A stretch of DNA of 64,000 nucleotides, from assembly GCF_959029255.1 (NCBI RefSeq), contig NZ_CAUFUE010000020.1:1-64000 (forward strand). The letters run 5' to 3'. Both the position numbers and the translations under genes were made by a program. This document shows positions 15,846 to 23,178 of this stretch, in pieces. The notes beneath the pieces were generated by a model that saw only the letters and a program-made list of their open reading frames with translations, made no database searches and had not been told where the DNA came from. Every line of letters starts with the position of its first letter. The first letter of the stretch is position 1. Origin of the DNA: an uncultured Bacteroides sp. Its GTDB lineage: Bacteria; Bacteroidota; Bacteroidia; Bacteroidales; Bacteroidaceae.

Positions 15846-15915
15846 AACTTCAATATTTACTATTTCTACTTTCAGCCAATAGCTTATAAAGGTAAGACCA
15901 GCGGATTGAATCCTT

Positions 15916-17190
15916 TTAATCAATCATTTCAAATCCTGTATACGGCACTAATGCTTTCGGGATGCGGATACCTTCCGGCGTTTGGTTGTTTTCAAGCAAT
16001 GCGGCAACGATACGCGGCAGAGCCAATGCGGAACCATTCAATGTATGGCAAAGCTCCGTCTTCTTTTCTGCTGTGCGGTAACGGCATTTCAGGCGGTTTG
16101 CCTGATACGTGTCGAAATTGGATACGGAACTTACTTCCAGCCAACGTTTCTGGGCTTCGGAATAAACCTCAAAGTCGAAGCAAAGGGCAGCGGTGAAACT
16201 CATGTCGCCACCGCAAAGGCGGAGGATGCGATAAGGGAGTTCCAACTTTTGAAGCAACCCTTCTACATGGTTCAGCATTTCTTGATGAGATTGCTTGGAA
16301 TGTTCCGGTTTGTCGATGCGCACCAATTCTACTTTAGAGAACTCGTGCAGACGATTCAGGCCGCGCACATCCTTACCGTATGAACCTGCTTCACGACGGA
16401 AACATTGTGTATAAGCGCAATTCTTGATAGGCAACTGCTTCTCGTCCAGAATAACATCACGATATATATTGGTAACAGGTACTTCAGCTGTTGGAATCAG
16501 ATACAAATCATCTACTTCGCAATGATACATTTGTCCTTCCTTGTCCGGTAGCTGGCCTGTTCCATAGCCGGAAGCGGCATTTACTACCGTAGGCGGCATA
16601 ATTTCCGTATAACCGGATTTGCGTGCCTCGTCCAGAAAGAAGTTGATGAGCGCGCGTTGCAACTGTGCGCCTTTACCTTTGTAAACCGGAAAACCTGCAC
16701 CTGTAATCTTTACACCCAGGTCAAAATCTATCAAGTCATATTTTTTAGCCAATTCCCAGTGGGGCAGCGCATCCTTAGGAAGTTCGGTTTCCATACCGCC
16801 CATTTTCTCAACGACATTGTCTTCTGCGCCAACACCTTCGGGCACATTGTCGTATGGAATATTAGGGATGGTATAAAGCAAATTCTGCAAATCTGTTGCA
16901 GCTTCATCCATTTTCGTCTGCAAGGCTTTATTAGCCTCTTTCAGTTCGGCCACACGGTTCTTTGCTGTTTCCGCTTCCTCCTTTTTGCCTTCTTTCATCA
17001 GCTGTCCGATAGACTTTGAAAGCGCGTTTACCTCTGCGAGGTTCTTATCTAAGATTGTTTGAGTATTGCGTCTTTTGTTATTTGTTTCCAGCACTTGCCC
17101 GATAGTTTCCTTAGCATTTTTGAAGTGCTTTTTCTCCAGTCCGCGAATCACCGCGTCGGTGTCTTCTGTAATTTGTTTAATGGTAAGCAT
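15916..17190 (-). CDS. serS: Seryl-tRNA synthetase
   Basis: A 424-residue class II synthetase that charges tRNA-Ser in the cytoplasm. Residues 1-110 form the antiparallel coiled-coil arm that grips the long variable arm of the tRNA (LTIKQITEDTDAVIRGLEKK onward). Motif 2 is in CFRREAGSYGKDVRGLNR, the TAEVPVTN serine-binding loop is present, and motif 3 is GSALALPRIVAALLENNQ. Length and ends agree with the family. It is a single gene with its own -7 box upstream (17229-17236). Confidence 0.98.
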   Translation of the reverse strand: MLTIKQITEDTDAVIRGLEKKHFKNAKETIGQVLETNNKRRNTQTILDKNLAEVNALSKSIGQLMKEGKKEEAETAKNRVAELKEANKALQTKMDEAATDLQNLLYTIPNIPYDNVPEGVGAEDNVVEKMGGMETELPKDALPHWELAKKYDLIDFDLGVKITGAGFPVYKGKGAQLQRALINFFLDEARKSGYTEIMPPTVVNAASGYGTGQLPDKEGQMYHCEVDDLYLIPTAEVPVTNIYRDVILDEKQLPIKNCAYTQCFRREAGSYGKDVRGLNRLHEFSKVELVRIDKPEHSKQSHQEMLNHVEGLLQKLELPYRILRLCGGDMSFTAALCFDFEVYSEAQKRWLEVSSVSNFDTYQANRLKCRYRTAEKKTELCHTLNGSALALPRIVAALLENNQTPEGIRIPKALVPYTGFEMID

Positions 17191-17228
17191 ATCTTATACT
17201 TGTTTTATAATACTCCGTTTTGCGACTA

Positions 17229-17236
17229 CAAAGATA
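17229..17236 (-). promoter_or_regulatory. -7 promoter box for serS
   Basis: TATCTTTG on the minus strand, 38 bases before the start codon at 17190; the -33 region is not recognisable. Confidence 0.45.
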
Positions 17237-17356
17237 TATAAAAATAAGAGAAGCTATATTCTGATATTGAGATAAATTATTTGTTTATAGCCTGATTGAT
17301 ATATAATGAGTATTTGAAATGACTTGTTTTAGGGGAATATGTATGCATGGATAAAA

Positions 17357-17395
17357 GAAAACGGGATGCAACCTTCAAAATTGCATCCCGTTTTT
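17357..17395 (-). terminator. Intrinsic terminator after rpmA
   Basis: ACGGGATGCAA pairs with TTGCATCCCGT, flanked by A-run and T-run, so it works on both strands. It lies about 20 bases after the rpmA stop. Confidence 0.88.
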
Positions 17396-17415
17396 CTATT
17401 TCTTGTTACGGAAAC

Positions 17416-17685
17416 TTATGCTTCTGCGCTTTTTGCAGGAACTACAGATACATAACGTCTGTCTTCCCGACTTGTTTTGAACTGTACAGTTCCGTCTACC
17501 AAAGCGAAAAGAGTGTGGTCCTTGCCCATACCGATGTTGTTACCCGGATGGAATTCAGTACCTCTTTGACGAACGATGATGTTACCTGCTTTGCAAGCTT
17601 CGCCACCAAATATCTTAACGCCTAATCTCTTGCTCTGTGATTCGCGGCCGTTCTTAGAACTACCGACACCTTTTTTATGTGCCAT
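17416..17685 (-). CDS. rpmA: Ribosomal protein bL27
   Basis: An 89-residue basic protein of the large ribosomal subunit that sits near the peptidyl transferase centre. AHKKGVGSSKNGRESQSKRL and VRQRGTEFHPGNNIGMGKDH are diagnostic. There is no Firmicutes-type N-terminal extension needing cleavage. The gene begins 22 bases after rplU, the usual rplU-rpmA pair, and is followed by a terminator. Confidence 0.98.
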   Translation of the reverse strand: MAHKKGVGSSKNGRESQSKRLGVKIFGGEACKAGNIIVRQRGTEFHPGNNIGMGKDHTLFALVDGTVQFKTSREDRRYVSVVPAKSAEA

Positions 17686-17707
17686 TTCTTCTTACTTTTT
17701 AAATTGA

Positions 17708-18025
17708 TTAAGCTACTACTTCTGTAATTGTTAACTCTGTGAATTGTTGACGATGACCGTTCAACTTGCGGTGACCTTTTCTTCTTTTCTTGTGGAAAAC
17801 AAGTACTTTTTCACCTTTAACCATGTTGGATACTACCTGGCAAACTACTTTTGCACCTTCTACAGTAGGAGCGCCTACAGTGATAGCACCGTCTTTGTCT
17901 ACTAAAAGAACTTTTTCAAATTCTACTGTTGCACCGTTTTCTGCTTCTTGAATGTGGTGTACAAACAGCTTCTTACCAGCTTCAGCTTTGAATTGCTGAC
18001 CGTTGATTTCTACAATTGCGTACAT
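17708..18025 (-). CDS. rplU: Ribosomal protein bL21
   Basis: A 105-residue large-subunit protein. YAIVEINGQQFKAEAGKKL at the N-terminus and KVLVFHKKRRKGHRKLNGHR near the C-terminus are typical. First gene of the rplU-rpmA operon, with a good promoter about 90 bases upstream; the roughly 80-base leader could hold a ribosomal protein autoregulatory structure, but I cannot identify one. Confidence 0.98.
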   Translation of the reverse strand: MYAIVEINGQQFKAEAGKKLFVHHIQEAENGATVEFEKVLLVDKDGAITVGAPTVEGAKVVCQVVSNMVKGEKVLVFHKKRRKGHRKLNGHRQQFTELTITEVVA

Positions 18026-18115
18026 TTCTTATATTAATGTATAAGTTAGCTCCGTCGGGTGGTCTCTAATCACTTAGAAAGCACTTAATTAAACCCGGTG
18101 CGGAATAATCGGGCA

Positions 18116-18146
18116 CAAAATTACCTCTTTTATTTGAAACCCGCAA
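18116..18146 (-). promoter_or_regulatory. Promoter of rplU-rpmA
   Basis: On the minus strand: TTG (18146-18144), a 20-base spacer and TAATTTTG (18123-18116). This leaves a leader of about 85 bases before the rplU start. Confidence 0.55.
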
Positions 18147-18174
18147 ATGTTTTTTCTCGTATTTACCGATAATC

Positions 18175-18319
18175 GGAAAAATAGACCAATTTCTTACCTC
18201 CACCGTGTCTGCACCCTACCTGAGCCGTACCCGGTCCGTACCAAGTCCAATCCTATAGATACGGAGCAAACACGGTTTTGGTGCGGTTCGGGTCATGAGA
18301 AACAGGAAATATAGACCAA
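18175..18319. repeat. GC-rich insert between 15-base direct repeats
   Basis: GGAAAAATAGACCAA at 18175-18189 and GGAAATATAGACCAA at 18305-18319 match at 14 of 15 positions. Between them are about 115 GC-richer bases with repeated CCGTACC and ACGG/CGGT words arranged with rough dyad symmetry. This occupies most of the gap 18026-18361; no gene is seen. Confidence 0.5.
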
Positions 18320-18361
18320 AAATCTTTTTATTGATGAAGTGGCTGCTTGCTGCAAAAGCGG

Positions 18362-19126
18362 TTAGAGTATATAAATAGCTGTTATGGCTATGAATATGGC
18401 AATAAGAGCCAAAATAAAAATCAGTTGTTTGAGGTTTAGACTTGGTTGTGGTCTTTTTCTACTGATACTTGGTTCGGTTTGCGGTTCTTTTTCCAGCAAC
18501 TCTTCCAGGCTTTTCATTATTTTTTTATGGGGGTATTGTTGCAATTCCTCGGCTGTAGTCATGCCGTGCAACACACCGGCGAAGTCTACTCCCGCAGCTT
18601 TGGCCGTTTGGGCATCTACCGTGCTGTCACCGATGTACAGTGTTTCGGCCTTGCTGACGTGCAGTTGTTTGATGGCAAGCAGCAAACCTTCGGGTGACGG
18701 TTTGGCGGTTTTTACGTCTTCGCCACCCACAATGATATCCATGAAATTAGCGGGGAAATGTTGTTCCAGCAGTTCTTCGATGCGGTAGCGGTATTTGGTG
18801 GATATAATTCCGATGCGTGCCCCCGAGTCTCTCAATGCCACCAATACAGACTTGGTTTCAAGGAAAAGCACGGTGTTCACGGTCATGTGCGTGTCGGCTT
18901 CCTTGCGATATTCCTCTTTGAAACCTGCCAGTTGCGCGGCATCCGTCACTCCGGTGAGGATAGAAAAAGAATCTTCCAGAGTTTTGCCAATGGTGCGCTT
19001 TATTTCATCATCCGTCACTTCCATATATCCGTGTCGTGTAAGCACAATCCTGAAACAGGTGACAATTCCGCGTGACGAATCAGCGAGGGTATAATCGAAG
19101 TCGAAGAGATAAGTTGTATAATTCAT
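18362..19126 (-). CDS. HAD family phosphatase with C-terminal membrane anchor
   Basis: A 254-residue HAD subfamily IA hydrolase, similar to phosphoglycolate phosphatases. Motif I is FDFDYTLADSS (nucleophile Asp9, acid/base Asp11), motif II is IGIISTKYR, motif III is the Lys of VKTAKPSPEG, motif IV is YIGDSTVDAQTAKAAG. Helical cap at about residues 20-85. After residue 210 comes a basic, proline-rich linker (ISRKRPQPSLN) and a hydrophobic segment (LIFILALIAIFIAITAIYIL) ending the protein, so the enzyme is probably tethered to the inner membrane facing the cytoplasm. A minus-strand TATCTTTG box lies just upstream at about 19143-19150. Substrate unknown. Confidence 0.9.
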   Translation of the reverse strand: MNYTTYLFDFDYTLADSSRGIVTCFRIVLTRHGYMEVTDDEIKRTIGKTLEDSFSILTGVTDAAQLAGFKEEYRKEADTHMTVNTVLFLETKSVLVALRDSGARIGIISTKYRYRIEELLEQHFPANFMDIIVGGEDVKTAKPSPEGLLLAIKQLHVSKAETLYIGDSTVDAQTAKAAGVDFAGVLHGMTTAEELQQYPHKKIMKSLEELLEKEPQTEPSISRKRPQPSLNLKQLIFILALIAIFIAITAIYIL

Positions 19127-19263
19127 TGGTGACTATTTTATTTGCAAAGATATGAATTAATCGGAATTTTATATTATTTTTGCTTACTAGAATTTTTAGG
19201 GTGAAGTGGATAAGTGTTTTATGAAGTTGGGTTGTTTTAATGTATAAGTTAACTCTGAATATT

Positions 19264-21486
19264 ATGAAATTGCTAAAATCTTCTTTGCTTCTTGTAGTCT
19301 TTTTCTCTTTTTCGGCATGCGCTTCACGTGTGGCGGATGACGGGAATGAGTGTTATGCAGATTATGTAAACCCATTTATCGGTACTGATTTCACAGGAAA
19401 TACATATCCCGGTGCCCAAGTTCCTTTCGGTATGGTGCAGCTTAGCCCGGACAACGGACTTCCCGGATGGGACCGTATCTCTGGTTATTTCTATCCCGAC
19501 AGCACGATTGCCGGTTTTAGTCATACCCATCTTTCCGGTACGGGAGCCGGTGATTTATACGATGTATCCTTTATGCCCGTAACACTGCCCTATAAAGAGG
19601 CGGAAGCGCCATTGGGCATACATTCCTTGTTTTCCCATGCCGATGAGTCGGCAAGTGCGGGATACTATCAGGTTCGGCTGAGAGATTATGATATTAATGT
19701 TGAGCTGACGGCAACCGAGCGGTGCGGCATCCAGCGTTATACGTTCCCGGAAGGGGATGCGGCGGTATTTCTTAATTTAAGAAAAGCCATGAACTGGGAT
19801 TTTACGAACGATACTCATATTGAAACGGTAGACTCTGTTACGGTTCGGGGATACCGCTACTCCGACGGATGGGCGCGCAATCAGCGTATTTATTTCTGTA
19901 CCCGCTTCTCGAAACCGTTTGCCGCCATGCTGCTCGATACGGCGGCTGTTTTGAAAGACGGCAAACGCATAGGAACTTCAGCCATTGCCCGCTTTGACTT
20001 CCACACGGCGAAAGGGGAACAAATACTTGTCAGTACAGCCATTTCCGGTGTAAGCATGGAAGGGGCGACACGCAATCTGGCTGCTGAAGTGCCCGATGAT
20101 GACTTTGACAAGTACTTGGCAGCCGCCCGGAAAAACTGGAACGAACAACTTTCCAAGGTAGAAATTGAGTGCGATGACAGGGATGAGAAGGTCAAATTCT
20201 ATACGGCGTTATATCATTCCATGCTGGCGCCTACTATTTATAGCGATGTGGACGGTGCTTATTATGGTCCTGATAAGAAAATACATCAGGCAGACGGGTG
20301 GACAAACTACAGTACCTTCTCATTGTGGGATACTTTCCGTGCCGCGCATCCTCTTTATACTTATCTCGAACCGGCACGTGCCAACGATATGGTGAAATCC
20401 TTCCTGGCTTTTTATGAACAGAACGGGCGCCTGCCGGTGTGGAACTTCTATGCTAGCGAAACCGATATGATGATAGGATATCACTCCGTACCGGTCATTG
20501 TGGATGCCTATCTGAAAGGAATCGGAAACTTTGATGCTCGGAAAGCGCTGGATGCCTGTGTGGCAACCGCTAATATAGATACATACCGGGGAATAGGTCT
20601 TTATAAAAAATATGGATATGTTCCTTATAATGTGACGGATAGCCTTAACTCAGAAAATTGGTCGTTGTCCAAAACCCTGGAATATGCTTACGATGATTAT
20701 TGCATCGCCCTTATGGCGGAGAAGATGGGAGAGAAACAGATAGCTGATGAATTCTATAAGCGTTCACAGAATTACAGGAATGTCTACAATCCTCAAACTT
20801 CCTTTATGCAGCCGCGTGACGATAAGGGAGGTTTTATTGAGAATTTCTCACCGGATGAATATACGCCGCATATCTGTGAAAGTAACGGATGGCAGTATTT
20901 CTGGTCAGTACAACAAGATATAGACGGTTTGGCATCATTGGTGGGAGGAAAGGAGCGGTTTGCGCAGAAACTGGACAGTATGTTTACTTACAATCCTTCT
21001 GCGGACGATGATTTGCCTATATTCAGTACAGGCATGATTGGACAGTATGCTCATGGAAACGAGCCCGGGCATCACGTCATATATTTGTTTAACGAGGTGG
21101 GGCAGCCGTGGAAAACGCAGAAGTATGCGGCGGAAGTAATGCGCGAACTTTATAAGAATACTCCTGCCGGACTTTGTGGGAACGAAGATTGCGGTCAGAT
21201 GTCAGCTTGGTATGTATTCAGTGCCATGGGGTTTTATCCGGTAAATCCCGTTAGCGGTAAGTATGAGATAGGTACTCCGCTATATCCTGTAATGAAAATG
21301 CACTTGGCCGGTGGTAAGACTTTTGTAGTGCAGGCACCTGCCGTGAGTAAGGAAAACTGCTATATACAGTCGGTGAAGCTGAATGGAAAACCATATAATA
21401 AAAGCTATATCACACATCAACAGATTATGGAGGGTAGCACCTTTGAATTTGAAATGGGGGATAAACCGGGTGAGGTATGGTATTAA
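19264..21486 (+). CDS. GH92 alpha-mannosidase lipoprotein (first of three)
   Basis: A 740-residue calcium-dependent exo-alpha-mannosidase. Lipoprotein signal with acylated Cys19 (FSFSACAS). DYVNPFIGTDFTGNTYPGA opens the N-terminal beta domain; the catalytic alpha/alpha toroid carries SNGWQYFWSVQQD (general acid region), AHGNEPGHH (+1 mannose pocket) and GNEDCGQMSAW (catalytic base). The HGNEP-HH form is what I associate with alpha-1,2-mannosidases. The start at 19264 is preferred to 19240 because it gives a normal signal peptide. It leads the sigma/anti-sigma pair and the rest of the locus; it should trim the outer alpha-1,2-mannose of high-mannose N-glycans. Confidence 0.92.
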   Translation: MKLLKSSLLLVVFFSFSACASRVADDGNECYADYVNPFIGTDFTGNTYPGAQVPFGMVQLSPDNGLPGWDRISGYFYPDSTIAGFSHTHLSGTGAGDLYDVSFMPVTLPYKEAEAPLGIHSLFSHADESASAGYYQVRLRDYDINVELTATERCGIQRYTFPEGDAAVFLNLRKAMNWDFTNDTHIETVDSVTVRGYRYSDGWARNQRIYFCTRFSKPFAAMLLDTAAVLKDGKRIGTSAIARFDFHTAKGEQILVSTAISGVSMEGATRNLAAEVPDDDFDKYLAAARKNWNEQLSKVEIECDDRDEKVKFYTALYHSMLAPTIYSDVDGAYYGPDKKIHQADGWTNYSTFSLWDTFRAAHPLYTYLEPARANDMVKSFLAFYEQNGRLPVWNFYASETDMMIGYHSVPVIVDAYLKGIGNFDARKALDACVATANIDTYRGIGLYKKYGYVPYNVTDSLNSENWSLSKTLEYAYDDYCIALMAEKMGEKQIADEFYKRSQNYRNVYNPQTSFMQPRDDKGGFIENFSPDEYTPHICESNGWQYFWSVQQDIDGLASLVGGKERFAQKLDSMFTYNPSADDDLPIFSTGMIGQYAHGNEPGHHVIYLFNEVGQPWKTQKYAAEVMRELYKNTPAGLCGNEDCGQMSAWYVFSAMGFYPVNPVSGKYEIGTPLYPVMKMHLAGGKTFVVQAPAVSKENCYIQSVKLNGKPYNKSYITHQQIMEGSTFEFEMGDKPGEVWY

Positions 21487-21562
21487 GGTTGTAATATGTT
21501 AGGTGATAAAGTGATAAGGTAATAGAGTGATAGGGGAATATTAGATAATATATTGTGGAGTT

Positions 21563-22159
21563 ATGGAAGAAAATTTCGACCTGAATTATAAATTCCTTTT
21601 CCGTAAATATTACGCCAACCTGCTTTTTTATGCCACGCGCATCGTGGGAGAAGAAGAAGCGGAAGATGTGGTGCAGGATGTATTTGTGGAGCTATGGAAC
21701 CGGAAAGATGCGGTGACAGTGGGCGACCAGATACAGGCTTTCTTGTACAGGGCGGTATATACCCGTGCATTGAATGTGCTGAAGCATCGGGATGTAAAAA
21801 ACAGCTATGAGGCTGTTGTACTGGATATTCATAAAAAGAGGATTGAGTATTACCAACCGGACAGTAACGACGTAGTGAAAAGGATAGAAGACCGGGAACT
21901 CCGCCGCGAATTATCCGAAGCCATCAATGAGTTGCCGGAGAAGTGCAAGATGGTTTTTAAACTCAGTTATCTGCACGACATGAAAAATAAAGATATTGCC
22001 GAAACGATGGGCATTTCATTGCGGACGGTAGAGGCTCACATGTACAAGGCATTGAAGTTCTTACGTGACAGGTTGGGGTATCTCAATTTGTTGTGGGCTC
22101 TGTTTTTTCTAGGTAAAGTAAGTGTTTTTATGGGAAGCGTTGTTTTATTATTAAGATGA
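21563..22159 (+). CDS. ECF (FecI-type) RNA polymerase sigma factor
   Basis: A 198-residue extracytoplasmic-function sigma factor. Region 2 is YATRIVGEEEAEDVVQDVFV (about 23-50); region 4 is the helix-turn-helix in MKNKDIAETMGISLRTVEAH (about 140-165). The C-terminus carries an extra hydrophobic stretch (YLNLLWALFFLGKVSVFMGS), which could place it at the membrane. Its stop overlaps the start of the FecR-type anti-sigma gene by four bases (ATGA), so the two are translationally coupled. Together with the STN-bearing SusC they form a trans-envelope switch: ligand binding at the outer membrane frees the sigma factor to transcribe the locus. Confidence 0.95.
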   Translation: MEENFDLNYKFLFRKYYANLLFYATRIVGEEEAEDVVQDVFVELWNRKDAVTVGDQIQAFLYRAVYTRALNVLKHRDVKNSYEAVVLDIHKKRIEYYQPDSNDVVKRIEDRELRRELSEAINELPEKCKMVFKLSYLHDMKNKDIAETMGISLRTVEAHMYKALKFLRDRLGYLNLLWALFFLGKVSVFMGSVVLLLR

Positions 22160-23157
22160 TGGAAAAAGTGAATAAGCTGGATGAAAGATTAATGGCTAAA
22201 TTCCTCATGGGGAAGTGTACGGAAGATGAACTTCGTGAGGTGGATACCTGGCTGGACGAGTCGGATGAAAATGTGCGGGAGTTGTTCAGGCTGGAAGAAA
22301 TGTACCACTTGGGAAAGTATAATGATTCACAGGATGAAAAGAAGATTGAAAAAGCGGAGAAGAGATTGATTAAGCGGCTGGAACAGGAGAAGGCAAAACA
22401 GCATAAAGCGCGCAGAATGTATGGCTGGATGCGCTATGCCGCTATATTCATCGGTTTCTTCATTTTGGGTGGTTTGGGATATGTTGTTTATCAAACCAAT
22501 AATCCGGTGGAAGCGTTGCTTGCCGTTACAACCAAGAATGAAATTAAGGAACTGAAACTGCCGGATGGAACAAAAGTATGGCTGAATAAACATACCACTT
22601 TGAAATATCCCCGTGAATTCTCTGAAGAAGGGAGACTGGTTTATTTGGAAGGTGAAGGTTATTTCGAGGTACAGAGAAATCCTGAAAAGCCTTTTATCGT
22701 ACAAAGCGAAGCGATGCAGGTCAGGGTGCTGGGAACGGTTTTCAATCTAAAATCGGATAAGACACAGATGTCTGCCGTGGCTACTCTGCTTAGAGGTGAA
22801 ATTCAGGTGAAGGGTAATCATGAAGAAGGTATGATTGTTTTGTCTCCGGGACAGAAAGCTGAATTGAACGGTATGAGTAAAAAGCTGATTGTGAAGCAGG
22901 TGGATACCGGGTTTGAAAATTGGCACAACAATCAGTTTGTATTTGAAAAGGCGGATATATTCACCATTGCACGGACTTTGGAAAACTCCTATGGCGTGAA
23001 GATAATCCTCGCGCCGGATATAGATGTGAAGAATACGTATTCGGGTACGTTGATGAAGAAAGATGATATCGAGGCGGTGCTGGGGCTTATCAGAAATGTA
23101 ATACCTATAGAATATAAGGTTGTGGGGAGCAGTGTGTTCCTCTCTTCCAAGAAATAA
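22156..23157 (+). CDS. FecR-type anti-sigma factor
   Basis: A 333-residue inner-membrane protein. The cytoplasmic N-terminal part (1-90) is charged and should bind the sigma factor; one membrane segment follows (AAIFIGFFILGGLGYVVYQ, about 95-115); the periplasmic part holds the FecR domain (KELKLPDGTKVWLNKHTTLK and YLEGEGYFEVQ) and a C-terminal STN-like domain (FTIARTLENSYGVKIILAPD) that can contact the SusC signalling domain. Overlaps the sigma gene by four bases. Confidence 0.94.
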   Translation: MMEKVNKLDERLMAKFLMGKCTEDELREVDTWLDESDENVRELFRLEEMYHLGKYNDSQDEKKIEKAEKRLIKRLEQEKAKQHKARRMYGWMRYAAIFIGFFILGGLGYVVYQTNNPVEALLAVTTKNEIKELKLPDGTKVWLNKHTTLKYPREFSEEGRLVYLEGEGYFEVQRNPEKPFIVQSEAMQVRVLGTVFNLKSDKTQMSAVATLLRGEIQVKGNHEEGMIVLSPGQKAELNGMSKKLIVKQVDTGFENWHNNQFVFEKADIFTIARTLENSYGVKIILAPDIDVKNTYSGTLMKKDDIEAVLGLIRNVIPIEYKVVGSSVFLSSKK

Positions 23158-23178
23158 AACCAATAAATATCTAATAGT

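Noticed and set aside
21490..21560. Tandem repeat of GTGATA words before the sigma gene
   Set aside because: The words recur irregularly and only three or four times; too weak to call as a repeat array.
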